Positions 28,354-37,630 of a stretch of DNA of 64,000 bases are shown piece after piece. The position numbers and the translations under genes are program-made. The stretch's first letter is position 1. Every line of letters begins with the position of its first letter. The DNA comes from Ideonella sp. (lineage in GTDB: Bacteria > Pseudomonadota > Gammaproteobacteria > Burkholderiales > Burkholderiaceae_C). Under the pieces are notes generated by a model. The model was not told the DNA's origin. It worked only from the letters and a program-made list of their open reading frames with translations, and did no database searches. Where the stretch lies: positions 1 through 64,000 of the forward strand of contig JABTUY010000002.1 in NCBI GenBank assembly GCA_015075165.1, read 5' to 3'.

Positions 28354-29610
28354 ATGAGCGCAAACGAGAGTCCGATCTACATCGCCGGCGTCGGCATGAC
28401 CGAGTTCGGCCGGCATGAAAGCAGCAGCGTGAAGCAGCTCACCGCGCGTGCCGTGGGCGATGCCATCGCCGACGCGGGCTGCACGATTGACACGATCGAT
28501 GCCGCATTCTTCGGCAGCGCTGCACAGAGCTACCTGCACGGCCAGCTCCTCATTGGTGGTCAGGTCGCCCTGCTGCCGCTCGGTCTTCAAGGAATCCCGA
28601 TCTACAACGTCGAGAACGCATGCGCTACCGGCAGCACAGCGTTCCATCTCGGCGTCGATCTTCTCCGCTCCGGCGAGGCGGAGGTCGCGCTCGTGGTCGG
28701 AGTCGACAAAATGTTCTCCCGGGACAAGTCGCGCGTGTTCGATTTCTTTGCCGGCGGCTGGGATGTCGAGTCGTCCGCCGCGAACGCGCGGTGCGTGCTC
28801 TCGCTCGGCGCCGGGCTCGAGCTACCCATCGGGAGCGAGCCGAAGGGGCCACACAGCCTCTTCATGGACGTCTACGCCTCCTATGCTCGCGCATACATGC
28901 TGAACTTCGGTCTGACGCAGCGCCAGTTGGCGGTGATCGCGGCCAAAAACCATGCTCACGCGGTGCACAACCCGAGAGCGCAGTACCGAGAAGCATGCAC
29001 GATCGAGCAGGTGCTCGGTGCACGGCCTATCAGCTATCCGCTCACCCTGCCGATGTGCGCCCCGGTCTCGGATGGCGCCGCCGCCGCCGTCCTGTGCACT
29101 GGCGGCGCGTTGCGTCGGCTCGGACTCGACCGGCGTCGCTCGATTCGCGTTCTCGCAAGCGTCATGCGGTCCGGGGCCGCTCGCGGGGCCGACGAACCGC
29201 TACAGCACGTCTGTCGGCTGGCCGCGCTGCAGGCCTACGAGCGTGCCGGGCTGGGACCCGAGGACATGGACGTCGCCGAGGTGCACGATGCCTCGGCGAT
29301 GGGTGAACTTCTTCAGACGGAGCACCTCGGCTTCTGCCCACTCGGCGGGGGCGGAATGCTTGCGGAGTCGGGGGCGACGGCGATCGGCGGTCGGATCCCG
29401 GTCAATCCATCGGGCGGACTCGAATCAAAGGGGCACCCGATCGGTGCGACCGGCCTCGCTCAGCTGTACGAACTGGCGATGCAGCTTCGTGGCGAATGCA
29501 GCGCGCGCCAGGTCGACGGCGCCCGAATCGCGGTCCAGGAAAACGGCGGGGGTCTCTGGGGTATAGAGGAAGCCAGCGTCCATGTCGGAATCCTCGCCCG
29601 CGAAGGATGA
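28354..29610 (+). CDS. Thiolase-family protein (acetyl-CoA acetyltransferase / SCP2-thiolase type)
   Basis: A 418-residue thiolase. The nucleophilic Cys90 lies in NVENACATGS, the conserved His in AEVHDASAMGE, and the end carries GGLESKGHPIGATGLAQ with the second catalytic His. The early phrase IYIAGVGMTEFGRH is typical of the SCP2/lipid-transfer-like thiolase group, many of which act on bulky acyl chains. It starts 3 bases after the ligase stop, in the same operon. The exact reaction (cleavage or condensation) is not determined. Confidence 0.9.
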   Translation: MSANESPIYIAGVGMTEFGRHESSSVKQLTARAVGDAIADAGCTIDTIDAAFFGSAAQSYLHGQLLIGGQVALLPLGLQGIPIYNVENACATGSTAFHLGVDLLRSGEAEVALVVGVDKMFSRDKSRVFDFFAGGWDVESSAANARCVLSLGAGLELPIGSEPKGPHSLFMDVYASYARAYMLNFGLTQRQLAVIAAKNHAHAVHNPRAQYREACTIEQVLGARPISYPLTLPMCAPVSDGAAAAVLCTGGALRRLGLDRRRSIRVLASVMRSGAARGADEPLQHVCRLAALQAYERAGLGPEDMDVAEVHDASAMGELLQTEHLGFCPLGGGGMLAESGATAIGGRIPVNPSGGLESKGHPIGATGLAQLYELAMQLRGECSARQVDGARIAVQENGGGLWGIEEASVHVGILAREG

Positions 29611-29742
29611 CCGCCTCTCTCCGATATCCGGGGACTCCCTGGTAGATTAGAAGACCCGTGGGCGGCGTCGATCGGTTCTTCGAGCTGTGCGTGGTCGGCG
29701 CCGCCGCTTGGGTCCTACCATCTGGATGAACGGACTCGAACA

Positions 29743-29765
29743 GGCTCGCGGCCTCGCAGCGAGCC
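29743..29765. terminator. Possible terminator hairpin between convergent genes
   Basis: GGCTCGC (29743-29749) pairs with GCGAGCC (29759-29765) around 9 bases, in the gap where the thiolase and the SMP-30-like gene converge. Neither side has a clear T run. The call rests on position. Confidence 0.3.
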
Positions 29766-29778
29766 AAAACCAGACAGA

Positions 29779-30879
29779 TCACGGTGTCGGACAACTCGAC
29801 ACGAGATGCCCGGGGTCGATCTGCGCTGGATACTCGATGCGGCCGTTCACCTTGGCTGACAACCGGAAGAGTTGACCGCCTGGAACAGCGTTCGGTCGGG
29901 GAAACCCACTGGGAGGTTCGAGCACCGGAAACGGCACGACCTGGGACGCTGACGTGATATACAGATCGTTCAGCGCCGTGCCGCCGAACACGACGTTCGA
30001 TACCTGAAAGGCGGGAAGCATGATGGATTCCACGACCTTGCCCTGGGTATCGAAGTGAATCACGCGGTCGCCGTAGTAGACGGCGACCCAGACGTCTCCG
30101 TTGGTGTCGACAGTGAGACCATCGGGGATACCTATGCTTCGGGGGATCGTGGCGAAGACCTTCCGGTTGGCGAGGGTGCCATCACTCGCTCGGATGTCGT
30201 ATTTGTAGATCGTGCGATCGAGTGAGTCGGCAAAGTAGAGTGTTCCGTTATCGGGACTGATGCCGAGCCCGTTGGACAGGCCAATACCCGCACTCGCGAT
30301 CAAACCATCTGTAGTGTCGAAGATCTTGCCCGGGCCATCGACAATCCTCGGGCAGCCGTTGGTGTCGATCAGGTACAGGTTGCCGCGACCGAATGAGAAC
30401 GTACCGTCCGGCTGCGGCACGACGATCACGTTGCCGGCGTAAATGCGGCCACGGCTGTCCGCCACCGCCTCGTTGAAGAAGAACGATCCGTTGTTGGCAA
30501 TGATCTGGGTGAGCCCGGTCGCCGGATCGAGGTGATGCATGCCCTGTGGTCCCATCACGATCAGCTTGCTGTCGCTGTTCAGCAGCATTCCGTAGGCCGG
30601 GTATCCGGAGTAGACGACGCTCTCCAGCTGGCTTGCAGGGTCATAGGCGAATATCGTCGCCCGATAGATGTCGGAGCGGAGCAATCGCTTGTTGACCGCA
30701 TCCCACACCGGTGTCTCGCCGAGCAAGTCCGAGCTGACGCCAGGCACTGCATCTGACATGCCAAGCGACACGACGATCGACGTCTCTTGGTCCGATCCCC
30801 CACCGCAGGCAGTCAGCGCTGCAACTACCGCTGTGCAGAGGAAGTTCCTGATTCGATTCGAGTTCGAGGTTCTGCGCAT
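29779..30879 (-). CDS. SMP-30/gluconolactonase-like beta-propeller lipoprotein
   Basis: A 366-residue protein with a lipoprotein signal (lipobox LTAC near residue 25, followed by GGGSD). The mature part is a six-bladed propeller of the SMP-30/NHL type. It has blade-like repeats such as GLSNGLGISPDNGTLYFADS and GIPDGLTVDTNGDVWVAVYYGDRV, whose Asn/Asp match the metal-binding positions of lactonases. It may hydrolyse a lactone, but some members only bind ligands. It faces the thiolase operon and is followed upstream by decayed fatty-acid genes; a role in the same catabolism is speculative. Confidence 0.8.
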   Translation of the reverse strand: MRRTSNSNRIRNFLCTAVVAALTACGGGSDQETSIVVSLGMSDAVPGVSSDLLGETPVWDAVNKRLLRSDIYRATIFAYDPASQLESVVYSGYPAYGMLLNSDSKLIVMGPQGMHHLDPATGLTQIIANNGSFFFNEAVADSRGRIYAGNVIVVPQPDGTFSFGRGNLYLIDTNGCPRIVDGPGKIFDTTDGLIASAGIGLSNGLGISPDNGTLYFADSLDRTIYKYDIRASDGTLANRKVFATIPRSIGIPDGLTVDTNGDVWVAVYYGDRVIHFDTQGKVVESIMLPAFQVSNVVFGGTALNDLYITSASQVVPFPVLEPPSGFPRPNAVPGGQLFRLSAKVNGRIEYPAQIDPGHLVSSCPTP

Positions 30880-30959
30880 AGGTATCTCCTTCGTTCCATC
30901 TACACGCGCACCAGTTGGCGCCGCCCCTGTCGCGCGTAGGCGAGCTCAAGACACATCAA

Positions 30960-31619
30960 TCAGTCGCCGTGAAAGCGGGCGGCCATCTCGACCTGCTTCC
31001 CTAGGCGCCTGCCCAGCCAAGGATCGATCGGGTGCGCAGGATCCATGGCCTGCCGCATCCCCAAGAAGCGCTCGGCCCCGACGGTGTCGACGTAGCCGAT
31101 CGGCCCGCCGAAATGCATAGGAAAGCCGCACCCGAGAACTGCGCCGACGTCTGCGTCCAGCGGCGTGGCGACGACCCCATCCTTGAGACAGCGCATGGCT
31201 CCCTCCGCCTGCACGATCAGTAGCAGGTTCTTCAGGCGAGTCACCTGCGCCGCCAACTGCTGCCACTGCTGCGGCGTCATGCGCGCGGGCGCACGGGCCG
31301 CATACATCGGCGACAGTGGCGCGCTTGCCATGCCGGCCTGGCGCGCAGCGTTGTTGATCAGCACAGCCGCAACGCCTTGTTCTCTGAGCGATACGACGGC
31401 CGCCTCATAGGTGCGACTCATCCGCTCAACGTATGTGCCGCCGACGGCCTTGACGAGTAGCGGCACCATCCCCAGGCGACCGATCAGGTCCATTGCCTGT
31501 GCGATTGCCAGGGCAGACGTCGCGTCGTCACGAACGACCTCGACCAACGGACCCCCAGACGCTGGCAAGCGTAGGCCGACCGCGCCGCGAAGGACCCCGT
31601 TCAGGCCGCCCCATAGCGT
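30960..31619 (-). pseudogene. C-terminal remnant of a FadB/FadJ-type 3-hydroxyacyl-CoA dehydrogenase
   Basis: The frame covers only the late part of the dehydrogenase: PLVEVVRDDATS, then a helix region ending NNAARQAGMASAPLSP, and the C-terminal domain block MRCLKDGVVATPLDADVGAV followed by GCGFPMHFGGPIGYVDTVGA. In intact FadB/FadJ these follow an enoyl-CoA hydratase domain and a NAD-binding Rossmann domain of several hundred residues; both are absent. Immediately upstream is a thiolase N-terminus. The arrangement looks like an internal deletion joining the start of a thiolase gene to the end of a fadJ-like gene. Confidence 0.72.
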
Positions 31620-31767
31620 CGCTCACGCAGCCACTGATGTGGTGGCGGTCGCGAATGGCGCGCAGCGCTACAGCGGCCAGCGCGGTCGGTGTTATCTCGC
31701 GGAACGAGCCACCACGACCGGCGCGCGCGCGTGGTGTCCGAACATGGTCGTAGATGAAGGCTTGCAC
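31620..31767 (-). pseudogene. N-terminal remnant of an acetyl-CoA C-acyltransferase (thiolase)
   Basis: From a GTG at 31767 the frame reads QAFIYDHVRTPRARAGRGG and then ITPTALAAVALRAIRDRH, matching the first 45 or so residues of FadA-like thiolases (IYDHVRTPRG... is their characteristic opening). Family similarity then stops, well before the catalytic Cys. The frame runs on without meaning into the fadJ remnant. Non-functional. Confidence 0.65.
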
Positions 31768-32070
31768 CTGTTCGTCCCGAGTTTCCGAAACGGCCTCAGG
31801 GCTGATCGTGCTGGAAAGGGCGAGTGCCTGCACTCGTCGAAAGCGACGAATACGAGCGGTCCCCGGTTCGGCTATCCAGGTCTCGCCGATGAAAGCGGGA
31901 TGCAGACGAACGGGATGTAGCCGGCAAGGTAAGACATGCCGAGGGGCGTTCCCATTCCCGTGACGAGGGTCTCCTCCAGTAGCAGATCGCCGACCTCGCG
32001 AGACGCATCGAAGGCCTTTCCGTCAGCGAAGCCCAACAGCGCGACGAACTGCGCGGCGTCGTACCTGTTC
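31768..32070 (-). pseudogene. Decayed coding sequence of unknown family upstream of the thiolase remnant
   Basis: Two minus-strand frames carry protein-like sequence that only makes sense when joined: IYTNRYDAAQFVALLGFADG and LLLEETLVTGMGTPLGMSYL, then after a frameshift near 31,890 AFIGETWIAEPGTARIRRFR. I do not recognise the family. Continuous protein-like character on both sides of a shift suggests a broken gene. Confidence 0.35.
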
Positions 32071-32114
32071 GTGTAGATCCTCAGGCGCCATCACCGGCGC
32101 CGAGCGCCTGCTCC

Positions 32115-32735
32115 TTGTTGCGCTGCCTACGCTACCGGCGGCGACGGTTGGGCACCGCTGGCGCCGACCTTCGAACGGCGCGCGCGGCGGCGCGGCATGC
32201 GCTGGCGATCGAGCCCGAACTGGCTGAGGCACATGCCGAGGCTCGCATGGGTGCAGATCAGATTCGAGTGGGACAGGCAGGCCGTCGACGCAACCTATGC
32301 GCGCGGTGGCGCCGGGCGCTCGGCGATCGCAGCATCGTCGGCGCCGCGTCGGTACTGCCGGACAGCCTTGAGCGAAGGCGCCCGGCGCTGGCGCAGGCGC
32401 GCCGGGCGGTTGCGCTCGCCCCGGTCAGCTACATCGCCCACGGTAACCTTGCGCCGCTGCCTCAACTCGGGTCTGTTCGACGAGGCCGACGGCGCGCTCG
32501 AGGCGGCACTTCGACTGGACCCGGGGCCGCGCTGCTGCGCGCGGTGCGGGGCGCGCTGCGCCTCGAGCAGGGCAGGCAGCACCAGTCGCTGGCTGCGTGT
32601 CGGCAGGAAGGCACCGAACCCTTGCAGTTGGCGGGCGTAGCGATGGTCCGCGCGCGCCCGGGCGGCGTGCGCAGCGACGCGGCGCTGCAGGAACTGAGCG
32701 GGCTCGTGCTGGGGAAGTGCAGGCAGTGCCAGTGA
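32115..32735 (+). pseudogene. TPR-repeat protein (C-terminal region), several frameshifts
   Basis: Fragments of one TPR protein alternate between two plus-strand frames. ARAAARHALAIEPELAEAHA is followed in the next frame by VQIRFEWDRQAVDATYAR, then back to SIVGAASVLPDSLE and ARRAVALAPVSYIAHGNLA, again shifted to LNSGLFDEADGALEAALRLD, and back to AALLRAVRGALRLEQGRQ and EGTEPLQLAGVAMV. At least four shifts are needed. The pattern matches the C-terminal TPR array found behind winged-helix or adenylate-cyclase domains in proteobacterial regulators. No upstream effector domain remains. Confidence 0.7.
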
Positions 32736-32789
32736 CCCCGCCACGGCGCGTCGGCATGCGGCCTTGCCGGGCGAAAGCCGCACCGATGC

Positions 32790-33728
32790 TCAGACCGGAT
32801 CCCAGCTGAACACATCGCCCGACCGCTCGAGCGCGAAGAACGAAGCCTGCAGCGCCGGCATCGCGTGCTCGGCGATGCTCTGCGGCGTCCAGCCGTCGCT
32901 GCGCTGCACCGAGCGCACCGGCCGCGGCTGGCTGATCAAGAAGATCTCGTTGTGGCGCACCGCGAACACCTGACCGTTGACGCCGGCGGCCGCATCGGCA
33001 ACGAGGAACACCGCCAGCGGCGCGATCTTGGCCGGCAGCATCTGCTGCATCTTCGCCACCCGCGCCTGCTGTTCGGGCGTGTCGGTGGGAATCGAGCCGG
33101 TCATGCGGCTCCAGGCGAACGGTGCGATGCAGTTGGAGCGCACGTTGAACTTCTGCATGTCCAGCGCGATGCTCTTCGACAGCGCGACGATGCCGAGCTT
33201 GGCGGCGCTGTAGTTGGCCTGGCCGACGTTGCCGACGAGGCCCGAGGTGCTCGTCATGTGCACATAGGCGCCGCTGGCTTGCTCCTTGAAGTGGTTGGCC
33301 GCCGCACGGCTGACGTGGTAGCTGCCGTACAGGTGTACGCGGATCACCGCGTCCCATTCGTCGTCGCCCATGCGGTGGAAGATGCGGTCGCGCAGGATGC
33401 CGGCGTTGTTGACCACGCCGTCGATGCGGCCGAAATGGTCGAGCGCACACTGCACGATGCGTTGCGCGCTGCGCGCGTCGGCCACGCTGTCGGTGCTGGC
33501 CGCGGCGCTGCCGCCGGCGGCGCGGATCTCGGCGGCCACGCGCTGTGCCGGGCCGCTGTCGGCGCCCTCGCCGCCGGTCGAGGTGCCGATGTCGTTGACG
33601 ACCACCTGCGCGCCGTGCGCGGCCAGCGCCAGCGCGATGTCGCGCCCGATGCCGCCGCCCGCGCCGGTGACCAGCACCACCTTGCCCTGCACCATGCGCT
33701 CCAACGTCCCCTCCACCATGCCCGCCAT
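32790..33728 (-). CDS. SDR-family oxidoreductase (3-hydroxyacyl-CoA dehydrogenase-like)
   Basis: A 312-residue short-chain dehydrogenase. The NAD(P)-binding TGAGGGIG lies near residue 21, NNAG in the fourth strand, and the catalytic Tyr-Lys in NYSAAKLG, with Ser in TSTSGLVG. The sequence VVVNDIGTSTGGEGADSGPA is typical of SDRs resembling the dehydrogenase part of peroxisomal multifunctional enzyme 2 and of steroid/fatty-acid catabolic SDRs. The C-terminal ~50 residues extend past the SDR core. ATGs at 33728, 33719 and 33695 are all in frame; 33728 has a GGAG site. It is divergent from the aldehyde dehydrogenase, sharing a 198-base promoter region. Confidence 0.88.
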   Translation of the reverse strand: MAGMVEGTLERMVQGKVVLVTGAGGGIGRDIALALAAHGAQVVVNDIGTSTGGEGADSGPAQRVAAEIRAAGGSAAASTDSVADARSAQRIVQCALDHFGRIDGVVNNAGILRDRIFHRMGDDEWDAVIRVHLYGSYHVSRAAANHFKEQASGAYVHMTSTSGLVGNVGQANYSAAKLGIVALSKSIALDMQKFNVRSNCIAPFAWSRMTGSIPTDTPEQQARVAKMQQMLPAKIAPLAVFLVADAAAGVNGQVFAVRHNEIFLISQPRPVRSVQRSDGWTPQSIAEHAMPALQASFFALERSGDVFSWDPV

Positions 33729-33926
33729 GCCTGCGCTCCGTCTTGTCGTGGCCGCCAGCATGCACCTGCGGGCGGCCGGCGCCAAGGGTGGTGGTGGCGC
33801 CTGTGTCGGTGCTGCGGCGCGGATCACCCGCAAGAGGTCTCCTACGATTCCGTGTGGGCTTCGCGAACGGCCGTGCGCCGGGGCTGCGCGCATACTTACT
33901 GCGTGGCAGTCCAGCAGGAGCAGCGA

Positions 33927-35363
33927 ATGGCCAAGCATTTCATCAGCGGGCAGTGGGTCGCGTCGTCGAGCGGCGAGACGCTGCCGGTGATCGACCCCGC
34001 CACCGGCGAGGCGTTCGACGAGATCCCGCGCGGCACGAAGGCCGACGTCGATCGTGCGGTGCGGGCCGCGCGCTCGGCGCTCGGCGGACCTTGGGGCCGG
34101 CTCACCGCCACCGAGCGCGGCCGCATCCTGAGCCGCATGGGCGCGCTGATCCTCGAGCGCCATGAAGAGTTGTCGCAGCTCGAGGCGCGCGACACCGGCA
34201 AGCCGATGAGCCAGGCGCGCAACGACATCACGGTGGCCGCGCGCTACTGCGAGTACTACGGCGCCGCGGCCGACAAGCTGCACGGCGAGCAGATCCCGTA
34301 CCTGAACGACTTTCATGTCGTCGTGCTGCACGAGCCGTACGGCGTCACCGCGCACATCCTGCCGTGGAATTACCCGGCGCAGATGTTCGGCCGCTCGGTG
34401 ATCCCGGCGCTGGCCACCGGCAACGCGCCGGTGCTCAAGCCGAGCGAAGACGCCTGCATGACGCCGCTCGCCTTCTGCGACATCGCCCGCGCCGCCGGCC
34501 TGCCCGACGGTGCGCTCAACGTCGTCACCGGCCTGGGCGAGGAGGCCGGCGACGCGCTGACGCACCACCGCGACATCGACTTCATCACCTTCACCGGCAG
34601 CCCGGAGGTCGGCACGCTGGTGCAGAAGGCCGGCGCCGAGCGCACGCTGAAGGTGGTGCTCGAGCTCGGCGGCAAGAGCCCGCACATCGTGTTCGACGAC
34701 GCCGACTTCGAGCGCACCGCCGGCTTCGTGATCAAGGCGATCACGCAGAACGCCGGGCAAACGTGCTCGGCCGGCAGCCGGCTGCTGGTGCAGCGCAATG
34801 TCTACGATCGCTTCGTCGCGCTGGTGGCCGAGCGCTTCAAGCAATCGGTGGCCGGCACCCCGGCGATGGACAAGGATTGCGGCCCGCTGATCAACGCGGC
34901 GCAGAAGACGCGAGTCGAGGGCTTCATCCGCCAGGCCAAGCAAAGCGGCATCGCGGTGCTGGCCGAGGGGCGCGTCGCCGAGGGCGTGCACAAGGGCGGC
35001 TACTACGTGGCGCCGACGCTGTTCGGCCCGGTGCCGCGCGACCACGCGCTGGCGTGCAGCGAGGTGTTCGGCCCGGTGCTGTCGGCGCTGCCGTTCGATG
35101 ACGAGGACGACGCGATCCGCCTCGCCAACGCCACCGACTACGGCCTGATCGCCGCGGTGTGGACGCGCGACGGCGGCCGCCAGACGCGGGTGGCCCGCGC
35201 GATGAAGTGCGGGCAGGTCTACATCAACGCCTATGGCGCCGGCGGCGGCGTGGAGCTGCCGTTCGGCGGCGTCAAGCGCAGCGGGCACGGGCGCGAGAAG
35301 GGCTTCATCGCGCTGCAGGAGTTCTGCACGGTGAAGACGGTGGTGCAATACCACGGTCGTTGA
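33927..35363 (+). CDS. NAD(P)-dependent aldehyde dehydrogenase
   Basis: A 478-residue ALDH of the betaine/aromatic aldehyde type. It oxidises an aldehyde to the acid. The general base Glu246 lies in VLELGGKSPH, the nucleophile Cys280 in NAGQTCSAGSR, and the cofactor region is around ITFTGSPEVG. The N-terminus FISGQWVASSSGETLPVIDPATGE is standard. The ATG at 33927 has an AGCAGGAGCAG site; the open frame upstream is not part of the gene. It heads a plus-strand catabolic cluster. Confidence 0.94.
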   Translation: MAKHFISGQWVASSSGETLPVIDPATGEAFDEIPRGTKADVDRAVRAARSALGGPWGRLTATERGRILSRMGALILERHEELSQLEARDTGKPMSQARNDITVAARYCEYYGAAADKLHGEQIPYLNDFHVVVLHEPYGVTAHILPWNYPAQMFGRSVIPALATGNAPVLKPSEDACMTPLAFCDIARAAGLPDGALNVVTGLGEEAGDALTHHRDIDFITFTGSPEVGTLVQKAGAERTLKVVLELGGKSPHIVFDDADFERTAGFVIKAITQNAGQTCSAGSRLLVQRNVYDRFVALVAERFKQSVAGTPAMDKDCGPLINAAQKTRVEGFIRQAKQSGIAVLAEGRVAEGVHKGGYYVAPTLFGPVPRDHALACSEVFGPVLSALPFDDEDDAIRLANATDYGLIAAVWTRDGGRQTRVARAMKCGQVYINAYGAGGGVELPFGGVKRSGHGREKGFIALQEFCTVKTVVQYHGR

Positions 35364-35395
35364 AGTGAACCACTCCCGTTGCGCCTGCGGCGCTT

Positions 35396-35410
35396 CCCCC
35401 TCGAAGGGGG
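35396..35410. repeat. C/G-rich mini-hairpin between ALDH and SDR genes
   Basis: CCCCCT pairs with AGGGGG around CGA. The surrounding CGCTTCCCCCTCGAAGGGGGCAC resembles the C-run/G-run element found twice in the exbD gap (57,180-57,351), so it may be one member of a dispersed short palindromic family. Confidence 0.4.
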
Positions 35411-35477
35411 CACGGCCAGGGCGATTCATGCGTCGAGAGTGGCGCTTCGGCGGTTCGGAGAACTGAGGAGCACGGAC

Positions 35478-36230
35478 ATGAGACTGCACAATCGGGTGGC
35501 CATCGTCACCGGCGCCGCCAGCGGCTTCGGCGCCGAGATCGCGCGCCAGTACGCGAAAGAGGGCGCCAAGGTCGCGCTGGCCGACATCAACGAGGCCGGC
35601 GCCAAGGACGTGGCCGGCGGCATCGGTGCCGCGGCGATCGCGGTGAAGTGCGACGTGACGCGCCGCGCCGACATCGACGCGCTGGTCGCGGCAACGCTTG
35701 CGTTCGGTGGCGGCCGGCTCGACATCGTCGTCAACAACGCCGGCTGGACGCACAGGAACGGCCCGCTGCTCGACGTCGACGAGGCGCAGTTCGACAAGGT
35801 CTACGCGATCAACGTGAAGAGCATCTTCCACATGGTGCATGCCACGGTGCCGGTGATGCGCAGGCAAAAGAGCGGCGTGATCGTCAACGTCGGCTCCACC
35901 GCCGGCATCCGGCCGCGCCCGGGGCTCACCTGGTACAACAGCACCAAGGGCGCGGTCAACCTGATGAGCAAGTCGCTCGCGGTCGAACTCGCGCCGGACA
36001 ACATCCGCGTCAACGTGATCTGCCCGGTGATGGGCGTCACCGGGCTGCTCGAACAGTTCATGGGCATGCCCGACACGCCCGAGAACCGCAAGAAGTTCCT
36101 CGCCACCATCCCGCTCGGGCGGCTGTCGACGCCGCTGGACATCGCGAAGGCCGCGGTGTTCCTGGCCAGCGACGAAGCCGAGTTCATCACCGGCGTGGAG
36201 TTTCCGGTCGACGGCGGTCGTACGGTGTAG
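35478..36230 (+). CDS. SDR-family oxidoreductase
   Basis: A 250-residue classical SDR. The glycine motif TGAASGFGAE is at residues about 11-20, NNAGW in the middle, catalytic Ser in VNVGSTAGIR, and YxxxK in WYNSTKGAV. The C-terminal GVEFPVDGGRTV is the classical ending. GAGGAG lies 8 bases before the ATG. It probably oxidises a hydroxy-acid or alcohol in the pathway of its neighbours. Confidence 0.92.
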   Translation: MRLHNRVAIVTGAASGFGAEIARQYAKEGAKVALADINEAGAKDVAGGIGAAAIAVKCDVTRRADIDALVAATLAFGGGRLDIVVNNAGWTHRNGPLLDVDEAQFDKVYAINVKSIFHMVHATVPVMRRQKSGVIVNVGSTAGIRPRPGLTWYNSTKGAVNLMSKSLAVELAPDNIRVNVICPVMGVTGLLEQFMGMPDTPENRKKFLATIPLGRLSTPLDIAKAAVFLASDEAEFITGVEFPVDGGRTV

Positions 36231-36259
36231 GCGTCAGGCGGCCGCCCGAGACCCCGCGC

Positions 36260-37420
36260 ATGACGCCGCCTGCCGACGAGCACCGCGACATCCGCGATGC
36301 GGTGCGCGCGTTGTGCGCGCAGTATCCCGACGAGTACTTCCGCCGCGTCGACGCCGAGCGCGGCTACCCCGAGGCGTTCGTCGATGCGCTGACGAAGGCC
36401 GGCTGGATGGCCGCGCTGATCCCGCAGCAGTACGGCGGTTCGGGGCTCGGCCTCACCGAGGCCAGCGTGATCATGGAGGAGATCAACCGCGCCGGCGGCA
36501 ACGCCGGCGCCTGCCACGGCCAGATGTACAACATGGGCACGCTGCTGCGCCATGGCTCGGCGCAGCAGAAGCAGCACTGGCTCCCCGCCATCGCGCGCGG
36601 CGAGCTGCGGCTGCAGAGCATGGGCGTGACCGAGCCCACCACCGGCACCGACACCACGAAGATCAAGACGGTGGCCGTGCGCCGCGGCGACCGCTACGTC
36701 GTCAACGGCCAGAAGGTGTGGATCTCGCGCGTGCAGCACTCCGACCTGATGATCCTGCTGGCGCGCACCACGCCGCTGGCCGAGGTCAGGCGCAAGAGCG
36801 AGGGCCTGTCGGTCTTCGTCGTCGACCTGCGCCAGGCGATCGGCCACGGCCTCACGGTGCGCCCGATCGCCAACATGGTCAACCACGAAACCAACGAGCT
36901 GTTCTTCGAGAACCTGGAGATCCCGGCCGAGAACCTGATCGGCGCCGAGGGCCAGGGCTTCCGCTACATCCTCGACGGGCTAAACGCCGAGCGCACGCTG
37001 ATCGCTGCCGAGTGCATCGGCGACGGCTACTGGTTTGTCGACCGCATCGCACGCTACGCGAAAGAGCGCATCGTGTTCGGCCGGCCGATCGGGCAGAACC
37101 AGGGCGTGCAGTTTCCGATCGCCGAGGCCTACATCGAGGTCGAGGCGGCCGACCTGATGCGCTTCGAGGCCTGCCGCCGCTTCGACGCCGGGCTCGATTG
37201 CGGCGCGCAGGCCAACATGGCCAAGTACCTCGCCGCCAAGGCGTCGTGGCAGGCGGCCGACGCCTGCCTGCAGTTGCACGGCGGCTTCGGCTTCGCCTGC
37301 GAATACGACGTCGAGCGCAAGTTCCGCGAAACGCGGCTGTACCAGGTGGCGCCGATCTCGACCAACCTGATCCTGAGCTACGTGGCCGAGCACATCCTCG
37401 GCCTGCCACGCTCGTTCTGA
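36260..37420 (+). CDS. Acyl-CoA dehydrogenase
   Basis: A 386-residue FAD enzyme that introduces a double bond in an acyl-CoA. Family landmarks are MGVTEPTTGTDTTKIKT (FAD/substrate binding), VVNGQKVWISRVQHSDLM, the C-terminal helix around RIVFGRPIGQNQGVQFPIAEAY and LHGGFGFACEYDVERKFRETR. It starts 29 bases after the SDR stop, so the two are likely co-transcribed. The substrate range is unknown; the neighbouring CoA-transferase suggests a CoA-linked dicarboxylic or aromatic/alicyclic acid. Confidence 0.93.
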   Translation: MTPPADEHRDIRDAVRALCAQYPDEYFRRVDAERGYPEAFVDALTKAGWMAALIPQQYGGSGLGLTEASVIMEEINRAGGNAGACHGQMYNMGTLLRHGSAQQKQHWLPAIARGELRLQSMGVTEPTTGTDTTKIKTVAVRRGDRYVVNGQKVWISRVQHSDLMILLARTTPLAEVRRKSEGLSVFVVDLRQAIGHGLTVRPIANMVNHETNELFFENLEIPAENLIGAEGQGFRYILDGLNAERTLIAAECIGDGYWFVDRIARYAKERIVFGRPIGQNQGVQFPIAEAYIEVEAADLMRFEACRRFDAGLDCGAQANMAKYLAAKASWQAADACLQLHGGFGFACEYDVERKFRETRLYQVAPISTNLILSYVAEHILGLPRSF

Positions 37421-37630
37421 CGTCCCGATCGCGCACGCTCCCGGGCGTTGCCAGCGGTTTCACCGTCGCGGCGCGCAGCTTGACGCTGCCGCTCCAGCGG
37501 CCTAATGTGCACCTTTTTCCGGTTGTGGCACCGAGGGCCAGGCGGCCCTCCTCGGCGCACCACGGGCCCCGGGCCATGCAACGGGCCGTCGCTGCCGGCT
37601 TCATCGTCGAAGCCGCACGAGGAGAACCGT

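Noticed and set aside
32790-35867. One giant minus-strand gene spanning the SDR and antisense of the ALDH
   Set aside because: The part upstream of 33728 is the antisense of the aldehyde dehydrogenase and has no family features. Only the SDR portion is real.
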